Under the pieces are notes generated by a model, which saw only the letters and a program-made list of their open reading frames with translations, made no database searches and was not told the DNA's origin. Shown here piece by piece: positions 1 to 13,700 of a stretch of DNA of 64,000 nt; positions within the stretch are counted from its first letter, which is position 1, and the number at the start of each line of letters is the position of its first letter. The position numbers and the translations under genes were made by a program. Source of the stretch: Amphimedon queenslandica (Eukaryota > Porifera > Demospongiae > Haplosclerida > Niphatidae); contig NW_003546325.1 in NCBI RefSeq assembly GCF_000090795.2, forward strand, positions 86,157 to 150,156, read 5' to 3'.

Positions 1-1731
1 AGAAGAGATACAAAAAGCCTGTGGTGAGATTGACATGGAACATTGTCACTTCTGGCCTGTTTGTATCAGGAACAATTAGAGATGGTAAAAGAGAGTCAGG
101 TATGGCAATTTCATTGTTTTCATTGTTATAGACATCAGTTATAGACCCAGTCAAGATTCGTAGGTATATCATTTGGCTGGATATGATTTTAATATTGTCA
201 AGGTCAGTGGACTGGAGCTCTATGGTAAGTTCAGTTGAATCATCAGAGCCAGTTGTGTCAGTGGATAACCGTGTAGAGTGGACAATCAGTGACACATTGT
301 TAGAATCTGATATCTCAATTCTACTAGCATCTAAATTAGTAGCATTGATAGGTTCATTGAATGTCAAGTACAATAAACCTGTATTGAGATCAATGGTATA
401 GTCAAGAAGAAGTGGCGATCGTTCATCAGGTATAACAGATTGTGCTTTTTCAGCCAAATTATACGTAATCTCTTCTATTTTGTTTCCAAATGTATCAGAA
501 ACTGTGCTGTTAGGAATGACTAAGTATGTATCTTCAGTGGTGACTCCAAACTCTGGTGTGCCCTTTAAGAAATTGGCATCATCTTCTAATAGTAGAATAG
601 TAATGACATCACCAAATGTATTAGAGGAAACATTTCCACCACCGAGTGTGAGGCTTGGATCAGTTAGTCCTGGTGATTGTATGAGGGTTAGTTTCGTTAG
701 ATTGAGTGAACTAACATCAATTGCTTCACTGAATGTTAGTATCAGTTCTGTAGTGTTTAAGTTGAGACTGAAGGATAGCAATGATGGTGGGGCAGCATCA
801 GGGAAGAGCTCTCCTGCTCTTACTCCTTCAGTGAAATCAAGTATAACATTTCTACTGATATCAGCTATAGCTCCTTCACTCATTGACACAAATGTGTTTG
901 ATGTGTCATCAGCTAAACCAGTGGCAAACTTGATGGAGTTAGCATCTTGTACACTTAATACCACAACAATGATTTCGGAGTCAGTTGAGCCAGCAAGTGG
1001 ATAACTGCTAATGAGTGTATGGGTTGAAGTAGGAGCAGTAGCCATATTTTGTAATGTGATGAGTGTTACATTAATGCTATCAACCGACATGATCTCATCA
1101 AATGTCAGTGTAAGTCTATCAGAACCAAGATCTAGCGAAAAGTTCAGTAAGACTGGTGGGGCATTATCAAGAATAACAGCATCAGCTCTGAGTGCATTGA
1201 ACTGTGATATAGAGACCAAGGAGTTATTGGACATATCATTCACTCCATACATACTGATGGAGAGGAAGGTTTGGTTGAGTGACTGTCCAAGTGTGAGTGA
1301 TCTCTTAATCTGATTAAGATTAGTGAGAGTCAGTGAGACATTGAGTATGTTTGAATTGTTCTGAGCCAATGGAGAGCTCTCAATGACAAAGCTATCATCA
1401 GACTCTGTGATATTTATTGTGTCCTGTAGAGTTATGGCAGATGAATTGATAGAGCTAGCAAGGACAGCCTCAGAGAATGTGAGAGAGAGTACGTTAGCAT
1501 CAAGGTCCAGTATGAAAGATTCTAGTTCTGGTGATGTTGTATCAGGTACATGATCAGCAGCCAGGAGTCCAGATGAAGATAGTATGGGATTGATTTCATT
1601 ACCAGCCAAATCCTCAGCTGCCAATGAGGTCAGAGTGATGTAAGTATTGCCTTGGCTAGTGGCTAAAGATGTGAGTACTTTAATGGCATTGAGATCAACT
1701 GGTTCAAGCATCAGTGAAATAGAGTAATGAT
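1..1731 (-). CDS. Exon C of the giant gene (at least 1,731 nt, open downstream)
   Basis: The sequence between 1731 and 1 is open in one minus-strand frame and encodes further domains of the same family: the second half of the register 6 domain, registers 7 to 10, and the first residues of register 11 of unit 7. Joined in phase 1 to exon B (G from 1950 plus AT from 1731-1730 gives D), it reads L-G-F-K | D-H-Y-S-I-S-L and then D-L-N-A-I-K, exactly where a domain needs it. It has no stop before the window edge, so the gene continues downstream. Confidence 0.92.
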
Positions 1732-4700
1732 CTATATAAAAAAGAGATAGTAATATTAATAGCAATAACTACATGATACTATTTTAAGGATATTTCATCA
1801 AAAAAGGCTAGGCAAAAATTCATAATTTTTACAATTTGTTCTAATGTGTATGTATGATTTCAATCAAGTTTTTACTTTTATATGGAAGTATTAGTGGCAA
1901 AAGTAATAGTAATAGTACTTTTTAAAAAATAGTAATTACAATACATTACCTTTGAATCCCAGGTCTTGACTTATTTCAGGTGATTCTTCAGTCAAAGTGT
2001 AGCTGACTTCATTTGAACCAGGAGCTGATTGTAATGTAAATTGTGAGATATTGAAAGAGTCTGCACTTATGGTTTCAGAAAAGGTTAAGTTGAGGTAGCC
2101 AGAGTCAATGTCCAAAGTGAATGATGTTAAGTTAGGTCTAGTTGTGTCAGGAATGATACTTGATACCATAAATCCTGATGAGCTAGGAACCTCTATTACA
2201 GGATTACCAAAGAAATCACTGAGTGCACCAGGAGCTAGAACAACATAAGTGTTATTAGGTAAAGATGCAAAGTCTGGTGTAGTACGGAGTACATGCATAT
2301 CATTGATAGTTAGTGACAGCACTAGTGTATGACTGTCAGTGGATGCTATCACTGATCCAGGAGACAATGTTAGACTCTCTGTGGTGTTAGAGAGGTTAAA
2401 AGTGTTCTGTAGCGTAACTAGCTCAAAGTTCAAAGAGCTAGCACTAACAGTGTCATCAAACGTAAGATTCAGTACCTCATTCTTTAGATCAAGTATAGCA
2501 TCAGTTAGTTGTGGCTGTGCTGTGTCTGCATTGAATGTTGTCACCATTAGTGCTTTGCCATCAGTGATGGATCTCACATCATTCCCACGATAGTCATCAA
2601 TATAGTCGGCTCTCATTATGAGGTATGTGTTTGATTTGTTTTTGGCTAGTCCTTCAATGGAATTGATACCAAGTACATCTAAATCAGAGAGACGTATATC
2701 AACAGTGTAGCCATTAGGACTAGTAGAGATGCTATCAGGTGAGAGGGTGAATGTTTTTCCTTGAGTTGCAGTTGCTTGACTCTGTAGTCTGAGCGAGGGT
2801 GAGTTTTGAGTAGAGACATTGACAGCATCAGAGAAAGTGAGTATGAGATGACCGATGTTAAGATCAAGTGTATAAAAGGATAGTCTAGTTAGAATAGCAC
2901 CACCTGTTTCATCAAAGGCTGTCAGTCTGAAATCAGATATTTCCTCAATTTCATTGCCAGTAGTATCTGTTAGACTACCAGTGCCTATGGAAAGGTAGGT
3001 GTTATTTCTCTCAGTGCCAAAGTTCACATCTAGCTTAATGGCAGCAATGTCTTCCAGTGATAAGTACACTGCAATGATCACAGCACTGGGTTCTGCATCT
3101 GATAACTCAGCATCACCCAGTGACTGTACATTACCAGCGACCATTGCTTCAGAGTGCATGGTAAACCCAGAGAGATTGAAACTAGAGATAAGGACAGGCT
3201 CTGAAAAAGTCAATAGCAGTCTGTCATTCACAAGGTCAAGGGAGTATGAATCAAGATCAGGAGGTGTAGAATCAGCAGTGAAATTATCAACTTGCAATGC
3301 ATCAACAGCTGAAGCAGTATTGGGATTATATGCTGTGTCTGTGACATAGCCACTGAGAGCAGAGAGGTATGTTGAGTTGGAATCCTTAGAGAAATTTGTA
3401 AGTTTCAGATTAGTCACATCACTATCAGACAAAGAAATGCTAATGTCTTTCTGATCATCACTGAGTACAGTACCACCTGTTAGGGTATAGGACTGATCGT
3501 TACTGGGTGAAGAGAGGATAGTGATTGATGTTAATGATAAAGAATCAGATTCTATTGGCTCATCAAAGTGCAGTACCAGTAGACCAATGTCCATGTCTAA
3601 ATCAAAGTCTAGAAGGACTGGTCCAGCATTATCAATGACCAACTGATAGACTAAGAGTCCTGGTGAAGCCATTGCTGTCTCAACAATATCATTACCAGCA
3701 TTATCTTGTAAGAATAGAGAGGTTGCTGTGATGTAGCAAGTGGAACGTGTTGTACATAGTAATCTGTTTCTCTTCACAAAGTTAATGTCACTTGATGCTA
3801 GTGTGATGGATAGGACTGTACCATCAGTACTGAGATCAATTGAGCCTCCAGTGAGTGTTCTCTGCTCCAGAGGATCCTCAAAGAGTGACTGAAGAGTGAG
3901 AGACCTTAGATCAATTGATGACTCATTGACTGCCTCAGAGAGATTGAGTACGAGTACACCAGTTTGAAGGTTAAGTGTAGCAAATGAGACTATTGCTGGT
4001 TTAGTTCTATCAGCAGTATAGTTTGTAGGAGTGAAGGCATTAGCTGGTGATACTGGTACTACTGACAAACCAACAGCATCAAATACTGTTGTGTTAGATA
4101 TAGAGATGTAACAGTCAGTACTCATTGTGCAAAGAGGAAGCAGTTTAATGGCATTGAGATCATCACTAGAGAGTGTAATGGAGACTGTAGTAGTCTCAAT
4201 CTCAACAGAAGAGGCTCCAGTCAGTGAATATGAAGCATTAGCAGTGAGACTATCCATTAAGAGGATCTCAGTGACATCAAGTGAAGTAATGTTGACATAC
4301 TCATCAAAAACTAGTGTCAATAAACCTGAATCAACATCAAAATCAAATGAGAGAAGCACAGGGTTGGCAACATCAATGTCAACAGCTCCAGCTTGTAGAG
4401 CATCATCTTGAGGAATGGACTCAACTTCATTAGAACTGGTATCAGTTAGAGTGTCTGATGAAATAGCAATGAATGTATTATCAAGTGATGTAGCTAAGTC
4501 AGAAATAGATCTAATGACATTGATATCATACTGACTCAAATTAAGTTTAAGAACGGGATCATTGATGGGATTAAAGGAAGCATCAGAGAGCATGTAGGAT
4601 GAGGATGGATTTGATTCGTTATTCTGTAGTATTATACCAGTAGGATCAAATGATGAGGCAAGGATGGTCTCAGAGAATGTCAGTGCTAGCAATGCATCAT

Positions 4701-7700
4701 CTAAAACTATTGAAAAGTTTATTAGCTGAGGCCTTGTGTCATCAGGAATGAACCGAGACACCTTTAGGCTAGAATCTAATGATATGTCTTCAACCAAATT
4801 CAATGCAGGATCAGTGGTAATGCCTTCCCTAATGTTAACATATGTGTTATTAGCAATAGAAGCTAATTGAGTGTTGGCTTTCAATGTGTCAAGCTCTGCC
4901 TTAGTTAGATTGATTAGTATGACATCAGGCTGTGGATTGGATAAACCAGATAGACTAGGTATGAATGATGAAGCACTGATTGTTCTGTTGGATGATATAG
5001 AGAGTGCTGACTGATTGAAAGATGATAAGAGGACAGGCTCTGAGAATGAGAGTGTTAAATATCCTCTGTTAAGATCAAAATCAAAGCTGTCCAGTGTAGG
5101 CCTTACCAGGTCAGCTGTGTGAGTGAGAACTGAAATTGTTGAGCCTGTAGATTCATAAGGAATACCACTAGCATCTCTTACTACATCATTTGAGGCTAGG
5201 AGGAATGTGGTGTTGATATTCTGTCCAAGAGGAGCGAGGCCTCTTATTTCATCTACATCAGATTCAATGATTGTAATTGTAATGTCAGGTAAAATGGCAG
5301 TGGTTTCAATTGTGCTCCTATCCAAAGTGAAGTTAGTGTCTCCATCAGTGAGTATGAGATCTGGTAGAGATAATGTGCTTGGATTGACTGCCTCATCAAA
5401 GTGAAGCACAATGTACAATGGAAGTGTACCACCATCCATGCTAAAGTCGAAAGATACTAGAACAGGAGGGCTAGTGTCAGAAATTAGACTGCTAGCTTGT
5501 CTAGGAGAGGATACTGAGATTGCTTCAATAGGGTTACCACGAGTATCAGTGAAGGCTCCAGCTTCAAATGCAATGAATGTAGTAGCAGCCGAAAGACCAA
5601 GTATGCTATTAGCTTTGATAGCATTAAGGTTATCATTGTCTAATGTGATTGTAAACATTCTAGCATTATCACTTGTCACATTCCCAGTGCTTAGAATTAC
5701 AAAGTTAGTTGAGTCAGGTCCACTGAGAAGTCTAATAGCATCATATGTGATATTGGACACATTGATTGGTTCATTGAATGATAAGAACAGTGTCCCTGTA
5801 TTGAGGTTAATGGTGAATGCCTGTAGAGCTGGAGGAGACACATCAAGTGTAATAGAGCTAGCTCCCCTTGCTGTTTGATTAGATACACCATTGATTGGGT
5901 TACCGTTATAGTCTGAACCAAGATCAGATGGGAATGATACAAATGTTGCATTTGCATCACTTGAAAAGCTATCAGAGACTTTAATGGCATCAAGATCAAT
6001 ATTAGAGAGAGTGATAGTGAGAGTATTACTGACAGCTTGAACAGCAGTACTGTTTGTTAATGAGAGAGTTATTGGTGAGGAAGAGGAAGTCAAATCAGCT
6101 ACATTCTGCAATGTAATGAGACTTTCTGTGATTGTTGTTATATTCACTGCTTCATCAAATGTTAGCAGTAACTGACCATCCTCTATGTTAAGGGAAAATC
6201 CAAGTAGAGTGGGACTAGTAAAGTCTTGGAATACATTATCAGCTTGAACACCAGTAGTTGTGCCAATGGGAACATTGCTGGAATCTTGGACAGCTCCCAT
6301 TGATAAGGAGAGGAATGTAGTGGCCACTGAAGTACCTAAACTAGTAGAGCTCTTGACTAAATTGAGATTGTCCGAAGAGAGTCTAATGACAAGATCTGAG
6401 GAATAGAGGTCTTCTGTAATAACAGTAGCCCCAGCAAGTGATACAGATTCAGATGCTCCATTAGTTAATGTAAACCCAGACACAGTGACTAGATTAGTGA
6501 GTATGATCTCATTGAATGTAATATTTAGTAAACCATTGTTCAAGTCTAATGTGAATGAGAGAATATTTGGTGGGTTAGTATCAATCACATGATCTGAAAC
6601 ATTGAGTGCTGAAGTATCAGGTATTCCTTGGATGCTGTTACCAACAGTATCATAGACAGTACCTTCTGGTAAAGAGAGGAATGTTGAAGTCTCCAAGCCA
6701 AAGTTTCCCCTTTCTTTAATATAATCCAAGTCAGTCTGTAGTAGTGTGATAGTGACTACAGCAGCTGTTGTATTAGGTCTTGGAGTACCACCACTCAGTG
6801 TAAGGAAGTGGTCAGCTTCAGAGATATTAGCAGAGCTTTGTAATGTAATGTCAGTTATTGAGAGTCGAGTGACATTGACTGCTTCGGAGAAAGAGAGTAC
6901 CAGTGTATCATCATTTAGATTAAAGTTAAACTCCAATAGTTGTGGGCTCGTCTCATCACCAGTGAAGTCATCAACAATAAGTGTTTCTCCATTGACATTA
7001 AGGCCATCAAGTCCTCTGAATGCCACAGCTGTAATGCGTAGGTAAGTATCATTCTTTTCAGTAGCAAGTGTGTCAATGGCTCTGAGTCTATTAAGATCAA
7101 CAGTAGTGATATTGAATCGAATTACATCACCCACATCAGTAAGTGAAGGACCAGAGCTTAATGTTACTATTTGAGAAGGTGATTCCATTGCATTCTGGAA
7201 CCTGATTTGAGAATAATCAGTCGTTGAACTTGAAGCATCAACTATGTCATCAAAGGTAAGTGACAATAGACCAGTATCAAGATCGAAGTCAAACTCTCTT
7301 AGTCGTGCTGGTGTAGTATCAGGAGGAATGCTCACTACCTGTAGAACTGTAGATCCATTGTAGACATTACCAGAAATATCAGCAAAGGCACCAGAATCAA
7401 GTCTTAGGAATGTGTTGCTCACTGAAGTAGCAATGGCAGTATCCAGTTTGACACTTTGTAGATCAGTCAGTGATAGTGTTATGTATAATGATGTCCTCAG
7501 TGCTGATGGTACATAAGATGGCATACCAGAGGATAGAGTTATACCAGTTAGACTGTCAGTGGTAGGCAAGAGTGTGATGTTACTGTAGACAAGGCTATCT
7601 ATATCCACTGGTTTTGAAAATGTCAGCCTAAGTCTGCCTAAATTTAAATCAAACTCTGTGAATTCGGTGAAACCTGGTGAAGTTGTATCATTAATAACAG

Positions 7701-10700
7701 AGCGAGCTTGTAAAGGATTGATACCATCAACACGTGCCTGAGCATCATTGCCCATTAAGTCACTCTCACCGGCTCCAGTGTCTTGAGCAAGAAAGGAAGT
7801 ATACACAATATAAGTATTGTCAATGGTAGTACCAAGCCCTTCAGTTGATTTGATGACATTAATATCATTGACAGAGAGTGGGAGAGTAACAATTGTGTCA
7901 TCAACAGTCTCAACCACAGTTGACATAGTGTGACTAAGTGTTGCATTGAATGCATTAGTTATTGTAATAGCAGAGGATGACACATCTTGTACAGGCTCAT
8001 CAAATACAAGTATGAGGTTATTGGAGTTGAGGTCTAGGTCAAAGCTGGTTACTTGTGGGCCAGTTTTATCAGGTATTACTGCTTGTAGGACACGAGTACG
8101 TGAGTCAAATGTGTCACTATATCCAATCCCAATGATAGCATTACCTGCTAAGTCATTAACTGTTCCTTGATCAAATAGAATATAACAGGTAATTCTGCTA
8201 CTGCATATAGCTGTGTTACTCTTAAACTGAATAAGATCAGCTTCATTGAATGCTATTGTCATTTGTGGTCCAGTAGCATCAGTTACTGTTCCACCAGTTA
8301 GTGTCACAGTTTCTGTAGCACCAGGAATGAATTCAAAGGAGTTAGTAATTGTAATGTTCTCAAATCTGACAGTAGGTACTACAGTCTTGCTAAAGCGTAA
8401 TGTCATTGTACCTTGATCAAAATCAAAGGTTAGAAATTGCTCAATCTCAGGTGGATTGGGATCAATAATGAGCTCATTCACATTAACAGAGTTGATTCCA
8501 GCACGAGGGTTAATTGGATTACCACTCATATCATTGACAAAGTTGGATGAGAATGAAAGATAGCAAGCTGATGTATTGAGGCAGAGATCAGCTTGGAATA
8601 ACTTAATGATATCAGCACCAGTTAGAGTGAGTGAAACAATGTTAGAATCACTAGTTGGTAGTACAGTGTCTGTTGATAGTGTTACACTTCTTGATGGAGC
8701 AGAGGACTGAGTGTTCTGTATAGTGATTTCTGCTGGCCTCATTGAGGATAGTACATCAACTGTTTCACTGAATATTAGAGTAACATTTCCAGAGTCAATC
8801 TCTATTAGCCATTGTCTCAGTGATGGGTTGGTTGTGTCAGCAGTGAAATTAGTTACATTTATTGCATTGGAAAGTAGAACAGGTTGAAGTGTCTGATTAG
8901 CAACGTCCCTTATACCTGCTGATGTAGCAGTTAAGAAAGTGTTAGTATCATTTGATGCAAGAGCTCTATTAGCTTTAACTGAATTGAGATCGTCAGTGGA
9001 TAGAGTCAAGAATAGAACAGTGAAGTTATTTGTAGCTACTTCAGATTGAGAACTTGAGAAAGTGATTTCTTCTGGTCCAGTTCTGCTGTTTACTAAACTA
9101 AATCCAGAAGCATGAGGTGAGAAAGCATCAATAATCTCATCAAATGTGATCTTTAATAATCCAGCATCAAGATCAAAGTCAAAGCTGGTTATCTCAGGGC
9201 CAGTAGTATCTGCAGTGAATACATTGACTATCTCTCCAGGTGGATCAAGAGCTCTAATGTTCACAGAAGATACATCTTGTACAGTGGAGGAAGCAATAGA
9301 GATGTAAGTATTGTTAGAATTGGTGGCTAGAGTCAAACTATGCTTGATGCTATTCAAATCGTCAGTTGATAGTGTAATGTTAATAAGTGATGAATCAATC
9401 TCTGTACTGACTGTTGAGCTATCCAGTCTAACACTTGGACCTGAAGTGCCTTCTGCTGTGTAGAAAGTGAAGCCACCAATATTGATGTTGTCTACATTAA
9501 TGGGTTCATTAAATTGTAGGCTAAGTAGCCCTGTGTTTAGGTCAAAATCAAAGGAAACTAGAGATGGTGGAGCCTTATCAGCAATGACAGAGTCAGCCAT
9601 CAATGGCTCTGGTAAACCAGTGAAGTTGTTATTAGCAAAATCTCTGAAAGAAGAAGCAGTGATATTAATGAATGTGTCGTTGATAGTGTTGCCTAGATCA
9701 GGATTGAGTTGTATTGACTCTGTGTCAGCAATGGATAGTTGAATGATAAGTCTTCTTGTATCCTCAGTTAGACTGTACACTGATTGAAGTGTATATGACT
9801 CTTCACCTGTTGCATTGCTCATTAATGTGATGGCATTGACGTCAAAAGAAGAGACTGGAATAATTTCTGAGAATGAAAGGATCAGCTGAAGTGTATTAAG
9901 GTCTAGGGAGAAGCCATTTAGAGTTGGTGGTGAAGTATCTGGTACATAATTACTAACTTTAAGAGCATTGTCAGTAGCTATGCTAAGGAGAGGGTTTGCA
10001 TTGGCATCCTTTACACCAGTAGATAATGCTGACAGATAGGTATTGTCAGTTGATGTTGCTAATAGTGTATTGCCTTGAATTCCATCAAGATCAACAGCAC
10101 CCAATGAGAGGCTAAGCTCTGTGCCACTGGCAAGAGGAGAAGATGGAGATACTTGTAATGTGTAATTAGTAGTAGGTGATTGACTGTTCTGTAGAGTGAA
10201 GCTGGATACATTGAATGTACTTCCATTGACAGCCTCAGAGAATGTGAGTAACAGCAGCCCCTCATCGAGATCAAGAGTGTAGTTTATAAGTCTTGGCATT
10301 GTGTCATCTTCAATGACAAATGAAGCCCTGAGTGCCACTGAACTGTTTATAGGTTGAAGGGTGTTATCATTCTTGTCAGTGACTAAGTTTTCAGTTGCTG
10401 TGATATAAGTTAGTGACTCAGAAGTGCCCAATCCTTCAATGAGCTTAATGGCATCTATAGTATCATCAGTCAATTGTATTGACACAGATACTAGATTGAT
10501 CAGTGTTACTTCAGCTTCGCTTGTTATGTTAACGCTGTTATTGTTTGAACTGGCAGTCTTCTGAAGGTCAAGTTGTGATGGATCAAAGCTAGTCAAGTTG
10601 ATAGTTTCAGAGAAAGTGAGATTGAGTATCCCACCATCAAGATCAAAGTTGAATGAGATCAATTGTGGTGATGTCTCATCAGGAGTGAAGTCATCAACAA

Positions 10701-13700
10701 TTTGAACGGTTTGAGGAATGCCATTACCAGCAAGATCAAGGATGATATTTTCTGTTACAGAAACAAATGTAGTGTTCCTAGAGATGGCTAGAGTTGTCTT
10801 GTTTTTCAAAATGTTGAGGTCAGATTGAGAGAGTGTAATAGTAAGGTTAAGAGCATCATTAGATCTAACTACATCACCTTCAGTCAAAGCAAAACTATCA
10901 CTTGGGGTTGGTATAGCATTTAGTAGTTGTAGATCAGTAATTCTAAAGGTGGATTGATTGAGTATATCACTGAATGAGAGTAAGAGTGTTCCTTGGTTCA
11001 TATCCAGTGATGAATACACTAGCTCTATACCAGTATCATCAGGTGTGTATTGTGTGACTTTAAGAGCATTACCATCAGTCACTGCAATGATATCAACACC
11101 AGCATAGTCATCAAACGTATTTGCTCTGAGTGTGAGGTACGTGTCATTCTCATTTGTAGCTAAACCAAGTACTTCACTTACACCAATCCTATCATATATT
11201 GAGAGGTTTATGACGACAGTTTGTGAGTCTGTACCAACAACACTAGAATCCTTTAGTGTGTATGTCTGTCCTTGTACTGCTGTCATTGAGCTCTGCAGTG
11301 TGACACCGCTGGGCTGGAAGGTATTAGTATCAATGACATCAGAGAAAGTGATATTGAGTTGACCAATGTCCATGTCAAGATTGAAGGAGAGTGCTCTGGC
11401 TTGCTTGTCATCAGATATGACATTGGTTACTCTAGTGTAGTTTTCCACAGTGTATATGTCATTCATATCAGTTATGGTGTAGTTTGTCACAAGGAGGTAA
11501 GTGTGAGTGGTGAGATAACCAGAGTCAAAATGACCATCAGTATTAAGTTTAAGTCTAGCAACATCTTCCAGTGTGAAGCTAACAGTGATGACAGTAGCAC
11601 CATCATCAAGATCAGCTGGGATGATGGTTCCATCAGAGAGTGAGACTCCATCAGCTGATAATGAGGAGTCGTTAGCAATAGTGAGGTCTGATATATCAAG
11701 AGTTGAGACTTTGACTGGTTCGTTGAATGTTATGATTATTCTGTCGTCATTCAGGTCAAGAGTAAAAGAGACAACATAAGGAGGTGTGGCATCTGGTATA
11801 TGGTTAGCGGCTTGTAATGCTTCATCACTGCTTATAGCTCGAGTTGGATTAGCATAGAAAGCATTGTCGTATATTAAATGAGATGAAGCGGATATATATG
11901 TACTGTCTATTGATGTAGCAAAAGATGCTCTTTTAAGTTCATTTACATCAACACTAAGCAATTCGATAACAATTTCTTTGCCGTTTGGTGAGGCAGTGCT
12001 ACCACCAGTTAGAGAGTACATGAGAGAAGTGTTAGTAGTATTAGCTACAGCTTGTATTGTAATGGCAGTAGCATCAAGTGTTGCAGCATCCACTGGCTCA
12101 TCAAATGTAAGAGTGAGTGTGTTAGCATTCATATCAAGAGTGAATGATGTTATATTAGCCGACATATTATCATCAATCAATTGACTGACAATGTGTCCTG
12201 GTCTCGCATTACTAAGCAATGAAATACTGTTATTGTTGAAATCAGTAGCAAATGATGCGTCAATGTAAGCATAGCAGTTTCCTCTAGTAGAGCAGAGTGA
12301 AGACATCTTCTTGATGGACACAATATCAGTGTTAGACAATGAGATGATTACAGTTCGTCCAGTGACTGTTATCTGCTCAGAGTCAGTTAGTGTATAGTTA
12401 GACACTGGATCTTCAAATAATGATTGTAATCTTAAACCAGTGGTGTTAATTGTGGTGTTATCTATTGGTTCATTGAAGAGAAGAGTAAGTTGTCCTTTTA
12501 TCAAGTCAAATTGGACAAATTCAACAAGCAATGGACTACTTGTGTCTAGTGTCAGTGTCGATACCATTAGTGTGTTTGCTATTAACTGGAACCCAGCCAT
12601 ATCCCTAACAGTAAAGCTAGTCACAGAGAGGAAGCAACTGGTCATGTTCTCACAAAGTGAGTTTGATTTTATAAAATCAATGTCACTAGTTGATAGTGTC
12701 AATAAAAGCACTTCAGTGTTTTGATTGTCATAAGTTCCATTAGTCAGAGTAAGAGAATCTGCTGTTACTTCCATGGTATTTTGGACAGTGAGAGTAGTGA
12801 TATTCAGTGTGGTTATGTTGATTGTTTCATCAAATGAGAGGGTCAATATTCCTTCATTGAGATCTAAATCAAATGAGAGAAGTCTTGGCTGTGCAGTGTC
12901 ATTCCCAACACTGAAAGCTTGTCTTGGGCTGATTGGTGAGATTGGAGATACTGCTTGGCCATTTAATCCTGATGCCATGAATGAAGAGAAAGAGATGTAC
13001 GTATTAGCTACTTCAGTTGCTAACTGATTGATAGCTCTCAGAGCATTGCTGTCTTCTTCAGAGAGTGTCAGTTTAACTTGAGTAGAGTCAGTGGGTGAGA
13101 CTGATGCATTGGTGAGTGTGTAGCTCAATGCATTGCGTCCAGGAGCATTTTGAAGCATTAAGTAAGTGACATCAAATGTAGAGACATCAATACTTTTAGT
13201 GAAAGTGAGACTGATAATATCAGGATCAAATTGGAAGCTGAATTGTACTAGTTGTGAAGAGCCTGAATCAGCTATGATATTTGATGCCCTCTCTCCATTG
13301 TCTTCTGGTACAGCAAGAGATTTAATGCTGGATACATCCCTTACAAATCCTTGCTCTAGACTGATAAAAGTACTATTAACTGACTGACCTATTCCAATCT
13401 CAAGTAGTCTGTTCTGTGTTAGAATATCAAGTGAAACTTTAACAATTCTCAGTGTGTTTCCTTGCTCTACTACACTGTCTGATGGGACTCTTACAAAGTT
13501 TATGTTACGGTCACGAGTGTCCTGTAGTACAGCATTTGATACATTAACAGTAGTAACATCAACATCTTCACTGAATGTTAGTAAAAGAGCACCTTCATTG
13601 AGATCAAGTACAAAAGAGTCTAGTGAAGGCTCAATGTAGTCACCAGTCAGTGTTGTTACCATGATCAGGTCAGTAGTACTTATAGCAAATCCAAATAAGT

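Larger units (their letters stand above)
1..3996 (-). repeat. Higher-order repeat unit 7 (registers 1 to 10 and the start of 11, interrupted by intron 2)
   Basis: Begins with register 1 (A-I-V-S-F-A-T-L-N-L, L-Q-S-L-F-E-D-P, C-T-T-R-S-T-C). Register 4 has S-I-T-D-G-K-A at about 2559. Register 6 is split by intron 2. Register 10 lacks about eight residues of the L-A-T-S-x-x-N-T-Y segment. Register 11 begins at 52 and is cut by the window edge before its expected cysteine pair. Confidence 0.93.

Noticed and set aside
1732-1949. A frameshift or pseudogene break instead of intron 2
   Set aside because: Both borders match GT-AG consensus with an AT-rich interior and pyrimidine tract. Joining in phase 1 restores a complete domain, and the sequence in between has no domain similarity in any frame.
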